Positions 33,769 through 44,839 of a stretch of DNA of 64,000 nucleotides are shown here, in pieces. The notes under the pieces are model-generated. The model was given only the letters and a program-made list of their open reading frames with translations, had not been told where the DNA came from and ran no database searches. The stretch covers positions 697,483 to 761,482 of the forward strand of contig CAUYUJ010017815.1 of assembly GCA_963575745.1 (NCBI GenBank). Direction: 5' to 3'. The position numbers were made by a program, and so were the translations under genes. This DNA comes from Prorocentrum cordatum. Taxonomy: Eukaryota > Sar > Dinophyceae > Prorocentrales > Prorocentraceae. Numbering within the stretch: position 1 is the first letter of the stretch; each line of letters begins with the position of its first letter.

Positions 33769-33954
33769 GGCTCTGCAAGCGGACAGGTGCACAAGATCTT
33801 CCTTCTCAGGAGGGGCGGGAAGGAGACATTTCCATCACATTCCACCTCGCCTCCGGAACGGAGGCCCCTAAGCCAAAAGGGCTAAGTACTTATATGCACA
33901 CAAACTTTACAATGTGCACAATTGGAGTGGGGAGAACAGGAGGGGGGGGACAGC
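33769..33954 (-). repeat. 5' LTR of copia element
   Basis: Partner of 25061-25241, slightly longer through small insertions. A TG..CA-bounded core would be 33774-33952. On the minus strand it holds TAGCCCTTTTGGCT within an inverted repeat (TTAGCC..GGCTTA), one base from the SL core. Confidence 0.85.
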
Positions 33955-35030
33955 TTGGGGGCAGGAGGGACGGCCGCGGACGGCCAGACAGCCCTCAGAG
34001 CGTGGAGAACTCCGGGAGGTGCCGGGGTCAGGTTCAAGACTCGTCGCTGTCAGAGCGGGCGCAGAGGCACCGCATTTCCAGCGTGAGGATCAGGAGGTGC
34101 ACCGCGCCGACAGGTGGACAGGCAGACCTTGAGAGAACAGGCCCCCCAGCGCGGGCAGGCGGGCCCAAGGGCAGGCGTGCGGGCGGGCCCAGAGACGGGC
34201 GTGCGGGCGGGCCCTGGGGCGGGCGGAGCCTCAGGAGGACGGCGGAAGGCTCCGAAAGCAGAGTCGCCTGTTCACTGAGACCAGCTCTGCAGCTCCGGTG
34301 TCCCGCAAGCGCGTCGGGCTTGTGCTCTGAGATCGCAGGTCGTTCACTGGAGCTCCAGTGGCCCACAAGCGTGCGGGCGCTGTGCACCTGCAGACCATTC
34401 AAAAACGCTAGATTCTGGAGCCCCGACGGCCGGCGAGCGCGAGAGCGGGTGTGCAAAACGCTGCCCTTCTCCAGGCTGGCGATGGTCAACGCGCACGCGC
34501 GCGAGCGTTCGCACAGGATGGCCCCGAGGTGCGCTGCGTTTGGATCTGTCACGCTAGGGCCGATGCCTCCCTTCAGCGATGATCATCTTCAGAACGTGCT
34601 TGTCAACAGCAAGAAGGGCGTGATGCCCTCCCGCCATGCCCCTGTCGGCCTTGCTCCCACGGGCGGCGAAAGACTTGGCCTCCCTCGCGCTGACCACTCG
34701 CACTATGCGCCAAGCAGGTACCACGCAGCTTCCGCTTCCACCCTTTGCCTCGTCAATGCTGCCAGTTCGAGGAACGCTTTCAGACCCTGCGGCCTGAGGT
34801 GGCGTGGGATTAATGACACTGGGCCGGACCCAAGCTCGAAAGAGAAGTGGAAAAGGAGGCGAGCGACGATGGGACCTGACGAGGAGGAGAAGTGGGGATA
34901 TGGGGGGGCGAAGAGAGCTGAGAGGGAGCACAAAAAAAGGAAAACACGAAGAGGAAGACAACCGCCGCTCCTGGCCAAAGCCCACAAATAATCAATTCCT
35001 GGACAGCTCCCACAGCCTGTTCTCGGTCAC
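33955..35030. other. No recognisable gene; GGGC-rich block at 34155-34225
   Basis: Sequence outside the 5' LTR. Low-complexity GCGGGCGGGCCC units occupy 34155-34225. Short open frames continue on both strands without motifs. Confidence 0.4.
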
Positions 35031-35038
35031 CTAACATC

Positions 35039-35061
35039 GCGCATCGCGGCTCGCGATGCGC
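35039..35061. repeat. Perfect 10-bp inverted repeat, 3-nt loop
   Basis: GCGCATCGCG, loop GCT, CGCGATGCGC. It is a strong hairpin, with no pyrimidine or T tract that would suggest a terminator. Function unknown. Confidence 0.7.
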
Positions 35062-35820
35062 GACGCGCGGTTATTTTCGCGCCCTCAAGCCGCCACCCTG
35101 GAGAAGGGTACCTGTCCAACTCAGGCAGCGATGCGCGAATCGCGATCTAGCCTCTGGCAAGTTTTTCCAGCCGCGTCCAGCAGTGGCGACAAAAGCCTCC
35201 AGAAACGCCCCGAAACCTGCCACGCGACAAAATCGTCCGCGTCGTAACGCCGCAAGGCGAGGAAGGGTTGGAGGTGGCCTGTGCGTGAACAGGTTGGGCA
35301 TCACGGGCGGGCAGCCAAACTAACGAGCTAGCTACAAGCTCAAGGGCCCAGATGGCTCGTGCGGCGCCACTTCGAGAGGGGCGTTTCGCAAAGGAGGCGC
35401 GGGAAGGCAGGAGGGAGCGTGCAGCCTGGACAAGAGGTGGAGGAGGGCCAGGATCCAGGACCCCCAGCAGAGCAGGGCCACCCCTGGAGCCCTTCCAAAC
35501 CTCTCAAGACACTCCTTCTCGTCACCCCTCCCCCTCCTCCTCGGTCCGACCTCTCCACGAATGGGGGCGGGAAGAGGCAGGCAGACGGGAGGCAGAAGGC
35601 GACGCTGGCAGGTGAATGGCGTGGCAAGCGAGGCTGCACGCAGCCAGTTAGCGGAATGCAAGAATCAGAATTTCCGCCCCTTCCACCCCCCATCCCGCTA
35701 CCCCTCCCCTCCCTTCTCTCTCCCTCCCTCCCCCAATTTCGTCCCGTCCCTCTCCCTCCCACTCCTATCTCCCTTCCCTCCCCCCCTGTCCTGCCTCCCT
35801 CTTTAATGTTTTGCCCAGTG
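35062..35820. other. No recognisable gene; C-rich tract at 35670-35810
   Basis: Mixed sequence ending in a pyrimidine-rich CCCTCCC tract. No domain in any frame. Confidence 0.4.
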
Positions 35821-35824
35821 ACGC

Positions 35825-36652
35825 TCCCCTGATCAGGTCGCCCGCAATACGCTGACATACCAGATGACGTGCGAAACTTGTGACACCTAGTGGCCCTAAA
35901 ACAACTAACCCCATGCCCCCGATAATAAACCCTAAGGGATAATAAAGTTCGGGGTTTTCGGGGGGATAAAAAAAGTTGCCCGCCAGAGCCAGCATAAAGA
36001 GATATCAAGAGGAAAAAGCCAAAGATATCTTGAGGATCCTTGGTCTTTGGTCCTCTATGAGACATCCTCAACAATGATTTGTCACGGTTGAGACATCCTC
36101 AACGAATTGCTTGTTTCGCTTGAGACATCCTCCTCATCAAAAAGAGAAGAAGAGGAAGAGGAGGTAGAGGAGGAAGAGGATGAGGAGGAGAAAGAGCAAG
36201 AGGAGGAGAGAAGAACGAGGAAGCAAACATCCAAAGTTCAACACTTAGTATGTTTAATTCGTAAACGTTTAATGAACATTAACATTTTCATCTGCTCGTG
36301 TAGAGGTAGCTCATGCGCTTAGTTTTCCCAGGATAATCACCCCCAGCGATAAACAAGTTCAGGGGGCCAGGGAGACAAGAAGAAAAATAAATAGAAAGAG
36401 AAATATAAAGAAAGAAGAAAGGGAAGAGGAGAAGGATGAGAAGGCGGAAGAGCAGGAGAAGCAGAGCAGGAGGTAGAAGCAAAAATCAAAAGTTGAAACC
36501 TTATTATATTTAATTTGTAAACGCTTAATGGAAATTGACATGTTCATCTGCTCGTGTAGGGTAGCTCATGTGCTTAGTTTTCCCCGGATAATCAACCCCA
36601 GCGATAAACAAGTTCAGGGCGTCAGAGGGAGGAGGAGAAAGAAAGACAGAGA

Positions 36653-36684
<32 letters not shown>

Positions 36685-36900
36685 AACAGAAATCAACACA
36701 AAGAAAAAGAGAGAAAGAGCACACGTGTTCGCTTCGCTTGATGTTGTTATCCCGACATAAGAAGGAAGTAACCTCGATGGAGACCTTTCCCAGTGATAAT
36801 GAAGTTCGGCCTCCGCGCCCCCGCGCCCCCGACCAAACTCTTATTGGTCGGCGATAAAAACTCTAACGACTTAAGGGGGGGTGTACATTATTATCGTGGG
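35825..36900. repeat. AT-rich patch with direct repeats
   Basis: Composition drops to AT-rich compared with flanks. A 120-bp segment at 36254-36375 (GTAAACGTTTAATGAACATT, CATCTGCTCGTGTAGAGG and GCGATAAACAAGTTCAGG) recurs at 36515-36620. The word GATAAxxAAGTTCxGG appears four times (about 35937, 36348, 36602 and 36793). Three copies of GAGACATCCTC at 36059, 36090 and 36122 are spaced 31-32 bp. GA-rich inserts lie between. No gene. Confidence 0.65.
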
Positions 36901-37404
36901 CATGGGTTTAATACAACACAATGCAAACGGATGCTCAATTCGTCAAACTATTCGACTGTGTATCCATGCTTTTCACACAATATGACATGCTTCGTGTCTC
37001 ACTCGTGCCAGATGACGGTCGCCGCCACCACGGCCACATCCACGCCGAGTTCGGCAGCGATGATTTCGGCTTGGAATGCAGCTCCTGCTTGCTTCAAGAA
37101 AATGCCACAGGCCCGCAGGAACAGAGCGCCTTGTGCACCCGTGTATCCACCCGTCATGGTCACGACGATGCTGGCTGCCCCCTGGCCTACAGAGGGCCCA
37201 CCATCATAACTGATCTGCATGCAGTAGCCCCGCTTCTTTTCGGCTGCGATCTCTGATCCTGACAGCTTGCCGCAGTCAGCTCCTCACAGCCTGCCCCTTT
37301 CCCTGCTTGCCTCTCGCTTCATTTCCCTGACCCTTCCCAGCCTGTCCCTCTCCTCTTCCATGTTCTTTTCCCCGTCGCGTTCCCTTTCCCCTCCCTTCCA
37401 CTTT
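36901..37404. other. No recognisable gene
   Basis: Short open frames on both strands, for example AAPACFKKMPQARRN. No family is recognised. Confidence 0.35.
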
Positions 37405-37481
37405 GCCCGGTGTCCACGTCCCTCTCTCTCTCTCTCTCTATCTTTCTCTCTCTCTCTCTCTCTCTCCCCCCTCTTTCTCTC

Positions 37482-37512
<31 letters not shown>

Positions 37513-37560
37513 TTCTCCCTCCCTCGCTCCCTCTCGCTCTTGCTCCATTTGTCGTTGAAT
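37405..37560. repeat. (CT)n repeat
   Basis: CT tract with occasional TTTCT and CCC interruptions. Confidence 0.9.
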
Positions 37561-37699
37561 ACGCAAGATGTGCACTCCGAGAAGTGCTCCGCCTCGTACT
37601 TGATCCTATAGTTCCCAACTCTCCTTGGTTGGGCATTCGTTTTGAAAAGAGCACGGCGGTCGCGTACTCTTCCCACCTCCTGCCTCCCGCCTCCTGTCT

Positions 37700-38697
37700 C
37701 CCGCGAGACATCGCCGTCCCTGGGGGGGCTACGATCTGCGAAACTGTCACCACTTTCGAGGGCTGCTGGTGGGTCCAGCGGGGTAAGGCACTGCGCAGAA
37801 CTGAGCGAGACCTCGCCGTCCCTGGGGGGCTGCGATCGGCGAAACAGTCGCCAATTTCCAGGGCTGCTGATGGGTTCAGCGGAGTGAGGCACCGCGCAGA
37901 TCTGAGGGAGACCTCGCCGTGCGAAACAGTCGCCACTTTCGAGGGCTGCTAGTGGGTCCGGCGGAGTGAGGTACAGCGCAAATCTGAGCGAGACCTCGCC
38001 GTCCCTCAGGGTGGGGGGCTGCGATCTGCGAACATGTCGCCATTTTCGAGGGCTGCTGGTGGGTCCAGTGGAGTGAGTCGCAGCCCCCAGGGCACCGCGA
38101 GGTCTCGAGGTGATCCGCGTGGGACTCACCTCCGCTGGGCCTCCCAGGAGCCCACGAAAGTGGCGACAATTGCGCAGATCGCAGCCCCCAAGGCACCACG
38201 AGGTCTCGATGTGATCCGCGTGAGACCCACTTTCGCTGGGCCTCCCAAGAGCCCACGAAAGTGGCGACAATTGCGCAGATCGCAGCCCCCAAGGCACCAC
38301 GAGGTCTCGAGGTGATCCGCGTGGGACCCACCTCCGCTGGGCCTCCCAGCAGCCCACGAAAGTGGCGACAATTGCGCAGATCGCAGCCCCCAAGGCACTG
38401 CGAGGTCTCGAGGTGATCCGCGTGGGACCCACCTCCGCTGGGCCTCCCAAGAGCCCACGAAAGTGGCGACACTTGCGCAGATCGCAACCCCCAGGGCACC
38501 GCGAGGTCTCGAGGTGATCCGCGTGGGACCCACCTCTGCTGGGCCTCCCAGGAGCCCACGAAAGTGGCGACAATTGCGCAGATCGCAACCCCCAAGGCAC
38601 CGCGAGGTCTCGAGGTGATCCGCGTGGGACCCACCTCCGCTGGGCCTCCCAGGAGCCCACGAAAGTGGCGACAATTGCGCAGATCGCAGCCCGACGG
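37700..38697. repeat. 101-bp satellite array with internal inversion
   Basis: Four plus-oriented units start at GAGACMTCG positions 37705, 37807, 37908 and 37990 (spacings 102, 101 and 82). After a junction near 38076 the same unit continues inverted, with CAGATCGCA at 38175, 38276, 38377, 38478, 38579 and 38680, exactly 101 bp apart. The two halves are distinct sub-families of the same unit (CGAGACCTCG, GGGGGCTGCGATCTGCG, CCACTTTCG, GGGCTGCTG). The long minus-strand frames across it are repeat-derived. Confidence 0.9.
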
Positions 38698-39570
38698 CAC
38701 GAGAGAAGAGGAGAGGGGAACACAGGAAACAGGAGAGGAGGAGGGGAGGAGGGGGGAGGATGAGAAGGACGGGGCGACCACACTGCTCTATTCAAAACGA
38801 GTACCCAACCATAGGAGGATTGGGAAATACAGACAAGCCCATTCGAGCTGGTGCGCGGAGGCCGCGCAAGAGGCCTCCTGAGCGCAGCAAAGGCCAGGCC
38901 TGGCCCGCGAGGCGTGGAGACGATCCCGAGCGCCGTTGAACAACCACGCCCCTGGCTACCAGAGCTGCGGCAGAGGATGGCCATGATGGCCCATGAAACC
39001 TGCCAGGGTGGAACCAACCAAAAACATGTCACCGCATGTCCTCCACGGCACGGAGTGTGAACCCGAGGGTCGGAAACCACTTCCTACGCCCGCGGTTCCT
39101 CCTCCGCCTCGCAGCAGAGACGCTTCATTGAGAAGGGCGGCCAGGCTGGTCCTGGCGCCGCCCGATCCACTGAAAGAGGGGTTGCGTCGACAGCGGCCAG
39201 CGGGTGAGAACCCACATGGAAAGGATGAAGGATGACCCCTCCTCAAGTACACACTATAAACCTGCGCAGCTGCCACCTGAGCTCAGCTACATCCGAACCT
39301 TACCCGATACGCTACTTGCCCAGGTGGCTCGGAGAAGATCCCGGGCATCGTGAGGACCACGCTCCTGTCACACCTCCGCCCCGAAGCTGGAATGGACGCT
39401 GCGCGCAGAAAAGGCCCTGATGGCCGCGAGGCGGGCCAGTGGAGCCTTCAGGGACCTGCCACCTGCGCAGTCTGACGCTGCATGGAAGAACGGCCGTCCT
39501 GAAGGCCGCCAGCTACATCGAAAGAAGCGTTCACAGCATAGGGGCCGCAGGGATATGCTCACCCCGTAGT
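38698..39570. other. No recognisable gene
   Basis: Begins with a short GGAGGAGG purine tract and continues as mixed sequence. No domain recognised. Confidence 0.4.
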
Positions 39571-40093
39571 TCAAAGATGAGGGCTGATCCGTCCCAGAGC
39601 GCACAGCCCTGATGGCACACGCACACACGAAATGCATTCAGCTGTGGCTGCCTCTACGCTGAGACGCGCCTCCTCATCCGTCGCAGTGGCTCGGGAACGC
39701 CAATGGCCCTCGCTCCCGCTGGCTGCAAACCTCGCTTCAGCCTGCCCAGCACTGCGTGCTGACGGTCGTGGGGAGGGGAAGGGGGAGCTGCCGCATTCCT
39801 CCGCCAGGCCCGCGATTCTGACGCCCTTCGACCATGAGCCGCACTTGACACAGAACAGGTGGTTGCCGGCCTTCCAGAGCTCGTGCGACTCGTGCGTCTC
39901 GATCGCCCACCAGGATGGGAGCTCAGGTGGTGGCGGCGGAGGCGCACCCCTCACATTATGCACCTCCGCACCCGCACTGCGGCCGACCTCGCTGCTGCGT
40001 GCCTGGCCCAAGCTGGTGCTGCCGCTGCTAATGCTGCTGGTGCTGATGCTGGTGCTGCTGATACTGCTGGTACTGCTGGTACTCGTGCTACTG

Positions 40094-40130
<37 letters not shown>

Positions 40131-40962
40131 CCCGGCGGCTGCCGATGCCGCCTGGGTGCTGTCGGGGTTCTCATTGCTCGCCAGCTGCCTGACTGGAGAG
40201 CAACGTCGCCCCTCCGTGAGTAGGGCAGTTGCAGGAAATACTGCGCCACTGCTCCTCTCTACCCGCGCAAACAAAGGGCCTGCAATCGCACCGCCCCGAC
40301 CAGCGCACTGCAAACACGCCCACGCTATGTCATCGTGGCCGACATCCAGCCAGGTACCGTGCCCACCACACGTCCTACGCCCTCAATCGGCACAGCTGCA
40401 TCGGCTCCTGCAGCTCCACTCGCAGCTGCTCTGGTCCTCCACGTCCATTCTTCGCAGTGCGCATCTCATCGCCTTCCTGCAGAGCGGCGCCGGTCCAGCG
40501 GAACACGTTGATCACCAAGCGATCCGGTCGGGCGCTTCGCTGCCTCAGTTCCTCGTCGGTCGGGTGCAAAGTGGAGCCCATCCTCGCCCGCTCGCCCACG
40601 CAAGAGCTGCCCCTTGCGCTGCCAGTCCGTGGTGCGTTCCGCCCGCACGTCAGCCAGCGTCGCGTGCGCCTTCATCTTGGTGAACGCCGCGTTCTCAATA
40701 CCGGCGTCCTCGATGACCGCCCAAGCTTTTCTCCACAATTCGCGGTATGGGCGCTGTTCGCTGCCATGCCAGACACCAAACTTTCCCGGCCTCCACTCCG
40801 TCCACCAGGAGTTTGCAGTCCGTGAACATGCGGATGGGTGGAACGCTAGCTCGTATGGCCTTTGTCGCCGCGCACAGCTTCGCTGCTCCCGGTTCTTGAG
40901 GGTACGGCCATGGAAGCGGCCTGTAGATGCTGACCGCCTCCGCGTCCCGAAGACGCTGTTGT

Positions 40963-40995
<33 letters not shown>
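39571..40995 (-). pseudogene. LINE-5: RNase H and C-terminal zinc-finger fragment
   Basis: From 40995 downward on the minus strand the frames read ATKAIRASVPPIRMFTDCKL (RNase H strand with an Asp), LVDGVEAG, WRKAWAVIEDAGIENAAFTK and MKAHATLADVRA (the KAH motif). FRWTGAALQEGDEMRT follows. Further down come ESHELWKAGNHLFCVKCGSW and GLAEECG, the H..W..G..FCxxCG zinc signature found at the C terminus of dinoflagellate LINE polyproteins. A poly-Ala GCT/CAG microsatellite lies in between. Several frameshifts, no RT and no ORF1 indicate a decayed fragment. Confidence 0.6.
40017..40133. repeat. (GCT)n imperfect repeat
   Basis: GCTGCTG, GCTGATGCT and ACTGCTG triplets inside LINE-5, giving a poly-Ala frame on both strands. 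Confidence 0.85.
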
Positions 40996-41004
<9 letters not shown>

Positions 41005-41132
41005 GGAGGAGGATGAGGATGATAATGATGATGATGATGCTGCTGATGATGATGATGATGCTGATGCTGATGTTGATGATGCAAATGATGCTGATGATGC
41101 TGATGATGATGATGATGGTGATGATGATGAGA
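40958..41132. repeat. (GAT)n repeat
   Basis: GAT triplets with GCT and GAG interruptions. It borders the LINE-5 fragment. Confidence 0.9.
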
Positions 41133-41155
41133 GGACGGGGCCACAGGGAGCGGGC

Positions 41156-41476
41156 ATGAACGCCACGGTGCACAAACTGATGCAGTACTGGACGCAGCAG
41201 GTGATGCACAAGCCCCCCAAGCTTCTGGAGCAAGACTGCCTCCAGTTCCGCTGCCGCAAGAGCAGGAGGGGCGAGGACACGGAGGACAAGTACGGGGTGC
41301 TCTCGATGGCCTTCGCGAGGCAGGGAGCAGGCTCGGTGGTGGGCCCGACGCTCTGGACGTACATCAAGGAGCTCGAGCAGGACAAAATACTCACAGGCTC
41401 GGCGCCAAGGCGGCCACTCGAACGCGAGACGTCGAAGTGCCTGGCGGCGGTGACGGCAAAGGGAAAGCCAGCGTGA
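41156..41476 (+). CDS. Hypothetical 106-residue ORF
   Basis: A true ATG begins MNATVHKLMQYWTQQVMHK, and a TGA ends the frame after TAKGKPA. Composition is balanced and globular, with FAR, VVGPTLWTYIKELEQDK and two Cys residues (DCLQFRCRK). No promoter, SL acceptor or known domain was seen. It lies directly after the (GAT)n block, opposite a repeat-driven minus frame. It could be a short host exon or retroelement debris. Confidence 0.3.
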   Translation: MNATVHKLMQYWTQQVMHKPPKLLEQDCLQFRCRKSRRGEDTEDKYGVLSMAFARQGAGSVVGPTLWTYIKELEQDKILTGSAPRRPLERETSKCLAAVTAKGKPA

Positions 41477-42015
41477 GTGCGCTGGCGGACAGTACGAGAC
41501 TGCGCGACCTGATCGCGCGTGGGGTGGTTTCGCCCAGTGTGCTGTCCGTATATATCGCCTCTGCTCCCGCAGATCCCTGTAGCAGTGCTGCCTAGAGAGG
41601 GGAGGGGGAGAGGTCGCGGTCGGAGTCGTGGATGGGGGAGGGCGGGGAAGGGACAAGACAAGGGTCAGCCAGGGTAGGAGCAGATTGGGTCACCTCGCGG
41701 GGGCCAAGGGAGGGTGTTGAAGGTCGGACGCCGTTCGGGGCCCGACAATCAGCGCCGCCCTGGGCTGCCGCGGGGCGGACCGATCTGAGAGTTCGAAGGG
41801 CGGTCCTCCGAAGTGGGGCACTCACCTGGCTGCGCGCCGAAACGGGTGGGCCGCCCTGCATGGAGGCAGCGCGGGCCTGGACCCGAGTGGCCGGGCCTCG
41901 GAAAACCAGTTTGTTTCTTTTCCGTCCGTTCGCGAAATGCGATGCTCCGAGGCGCTGGTTGTTTTCAAGAGCCCTCTCTAGAAGACCGCCTCCAGTGGAG
42001 CTATTCGATTCGATT
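41477..42015. other. No recognisable gene
   Basis: Mixed GC-rich sequence with purine-rich GGGGAGG stretches and no motif. Confidence 0.4.
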
Positions 42016-42016
42016 C

Positions 42017-42017
<1 letters not shown>

Positions 42018-42109
<92 letters not shown>

Positions 42110-42236
42110 AATGATAATGATGATGATGATGATGAGGATGAGGATGAGGATGAGGATGAGGATGAGGATGAGGATGATGCTGATGCTGATGCTGATGCTG
42201 ATGCTGATGCTGATGATGATGATGATGATGATGAGC

Positions 42237-42294
<58 letters not shown>

Positions 42295-42392
42295 GGATCA
42301 TGATGAGGATGAGGATGAGGATGATGATGATGGTGGTGATGGTGATGGTGATGATGCTGATGCTGCTGCTGCTGATGCTGCTGCTGCTGATA

Positions 42393-42447
<55 letters not shown>

Positions 42448-42535
42448 CGATGATGACGAGGAGGAGGAGGAGGAGGAGGAGGAGGAGGAGGAGGAGAACG
42501 AGGAGGAGAACGAGGAGGACGAGGAGGAGGGGGCT
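42018..42535. repeat. (GAT)n repeat grading into (GAG)n
   Basis: More than 500 bp of GAT, with GCT, GAG and GGT sub-blocks, ending in GAG. Poly-Asp, poly-Met, poly-Ile and poly-His frames are artefacts. Confidence 0.95.
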
Positions 42536-42624
42536 CCCGGCGTGTCCTGGGGGCGCCCCGCCGCCCCAAGGGAGCGGAGCGGCCCTCCTTTGGCGCCTCG
42601 ACGTGCCCATCGAGGAACAGTGCC

Positions 42625-42655
42625 CGGGACGGCGTAGAGCACGACGGCCCAGGAA
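42625..42655 (-). repeat. Dispersed repeat C, copy 1
   Basis: The reverse complement (TTCCTGGGCCGTCGTGCTCT, ACGCCGTCCCG) matches 44804-44834 with about three differences. Both copies encode WAVVLxAVP in one frame. Confidence 0.5.
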
Positions 42656-44800
42656 GTGTAACACCAGTGAGCACGCAAACGGACGAGTGCCAACCGTCTC
42701 GGCACGCCCGCTCGCGCGGCGGCAAGCAGGCAGTGGGCCGCCGGCCTCAAGCCCACGTCGCCTTGGCTGCTTCGCGGCCTGGCAGTCTGAAGGCCGCTGC
42801 CAGGCCCGAGGGCACGCCGCTCCCTCTGCGGGCCACCTGGCCCGCGTTTGAAAAAAACCTCCAAGTGGAGGAGGAGGAGGAGGAGGAGGAGGAGGTGGAG
42901 GCGCTGGCGGCCGCTGGAAGGGGGGAGGGGCGCGGCGGCGAGGGGAGCGGCCCGCTCCCCTCGCCGCCGCAAGGAAAAAGAAGCCACGCGCAAAGATGCA
43001 CGAGAGCCCAGGTGGGTCAGCTGGATTTCGGCTTTGTTTCTGTTCGAATTACACTTGGGGGGGGACCATTTTTCGCCTGGGCCTCCTCAGGAGCGGGGAG
43101 GAAGCCGAGGACAGACAGTAGACGCGCGAGTCTGCACGCGCCATCTGCGGGGGTCCCTGCCCACTACAGCCTAGCAGCCACTCCCGCCTCACTCACTCGT
43201 CCAGGCCTCGATCGCCCTGCGCCGCGACCTCACACTCAGACCTCACGACACCACATCTGGATGCCGCCCCAAGCCTCCCGCCTCTCTGAGGTCGGGGACT
43301 CTGGAACCCCCTCGGCCACCGCGTGGGGAGCGCGGTGCGAGACTTACCGGGGCCCAGGACCACTCCCACAGCCCGCAGGCAAGTGGCACGCACCTTAGAG
43401 CCTCCCCCGCCTACTCGGCAGGTCGGAGAGACCCTGGCCCCACACCCTTTAAACCCGGCCGGGCACAGCCCGGGGGCGCCTGCAGTGGGACCGTACGGCA
43501 GAGAAGGACCGAACCCCGCGACCCAAGACCGCACCCCCCAGGGACCAACCCATGGGGACGCGTGCAAGGGCCACGGGGCACGGCCCTTCCTACCGCAGCG
43601 CAGCCCCCACAGAGGCCACGACTTGGCGGATTTCAGTTCTCCTGGGGCCTCGACGCGCCGCCCACGCGCCGAGGCACCCCTCCAGGGGCGGAGGAGGAGG
43701 AGGAGGAGGAGGGGTCGCTCCGTCAGACCTGCCGTTGAGATCTTGTTTGCTGTGGGAAACTTGCCACCCTCCAAGCTCGTGAAGGGCATCCTCCCTGGCA
43801 CTACTCTGAGACTGGGCCCTGCGTCCCCTCTTGCCCCGGCCCTGGCCTCCCCTGCCCCTCGCCCTCCGCTCTTTTCTCCAGGGTCCCAAGTTTTAAAAGG
43901 GCGAGGTAGCGGTCGGGGGCGCGACCACGTGTCACCATTGTGCACATGTGCATGATCCAGGCCAGCCGCCCCGCCTTCTCTTTTCTTTCCTCACGCAGGC
44001 CAGCTCGGGTCACACAACCACGTCGCATTCGTTGAACGCTGTTGTAGCATTGCTTGTTCAGAGAGGGCCCAGGCAAGGGTACCTCCTGGGGTTCCAAGAG
44101 CAGTGGCCCTAGGCACCACTGGGACCACCAGGAGCATAACAAGAGCATCCACCACGACGATCGGCAAGCGCCCGCCGACCCCTAGGGGCCTGCGGGCGAC
44201 CCCGCGCCGCTGCCCGCCCAAGCTATCACCCGGTTCTGGGCCCCTGGCGACGTGGTCTGTCTTGACTTCTGCTTTCCCGCAAACTCTTCGGGCTTCTCGC
44301 CCGCCTGGCTGCCTGGCCACCCGGTCTTTCACCCGCGCTTGTCTGGGCTCTTCGCCCTTCTTCTCTCTACCGCCCCCTCCTCCGTTCTCCCTTCCCCCCC
44401 CCCGGCCCGTGCCGCCATGGCGCTGGCCCCCAAGCGCCGGCCCGCCCGCGGGTGCTCCCGCTCCCCCGCTGCGCCGCCCGTGCTCTGTCTGCGAGCCCCG
44501 AGCAGCTCGGCCAGGGTATTCCGGGTGATGGTCGGCAAAAGATTCGGACCCAAAGTCTACAGTACCCACCGGTCGGAAACAAGTAGGTAGAAGCATGAAG
44601 TAGGAAGGCGTTGGAAGTAGATTGGGTGTCCGCCCGCCCCCTAAACAGGACGGAACACGTAAAGCCACTCGATCATCGAAGACGGAAGGTGCTTAAAACA
44701 TATTGGAATCTAAGACTCCAAAAAACACCTGCTTTCAACGACCGTTGGGTACGCCTGTTTTGGTGCTTTCTCGTTTCGCCTCCACGTGCCCTGGCTTGTG
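42656..44800. other. No recognisable gene
   Basis: GC-rich mixed sequence with GGA blocks at 42870-42900 and 43688-43712 and a C run at 44392-44404. The open frames are composition-driven and show no domain. Confidence 0.4.
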
Positions 44801-44803
44801 CAT

Positions 44804-44834
44804 TTCCTGGGCCGTCGTGCTCTGCGCCGTTCCA
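44804..44834 (+). repeat. Dispersed repeat C, copy 2
   Basis: Inverted partner of 42625-42655. The similarity falls off quickly outside this core. Confidence 0.5.
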
Positions 44835-44839
44835 GATCC

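Larger units (their letters stand above)
25061..33954 (-). mobile_element. Ty1/copia LTR retrotransposon, degenerate
   Basis: Two direct repeats of about 180 bp (25061-25241 and 33769-33954) bracket about 8.5 kb. From right to left on the minus strand lie gag, an unknown open frame, GAG-pre-integrase HHCC, integrase, integrase C-terminal domain, RT and RNase H. Integrase before RT defines the copia superfamily. Several frame changes separate the domains, so this copy is not functional. The LTRs agree at roughly nine in ten aligned positions by eye, which suggests a moderately old insertion. No matching 5-bp flanking duplication was found, so the exact LTR ends are uncertain. Confidence 0.85.

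Noticed and set aside
33759-33780. CCATCTTTTGGCTCTGCAAG beside the 5' LTR looks like an SL relic
   Set aside because: It needs several insertions to match CCATTTTGGCTCAAG, and its first part is absent at the other LTR. It is explained as the gag start (ATG at 33763) plus the LTR edge.
35039-35061. GC-rich hairpin as a transcription terminator
   Set aside because: No T tract follows, and intrinsic terminators of this form are not expected in dinoflagellate nuclei.
37284-39080. 598-codon minus-strand frame as a gene
   Set aside because: Most of it is the 101-bp satellite read through rotating frames. It contains no protein domain.
42018-42725. Poly-His, poly-Ile and poly-Asp frames
   Set aside because: They are (GAT)n microsatellite translations on both strands. 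The 61.6-kb poly-His frame is the same kind of artefact.
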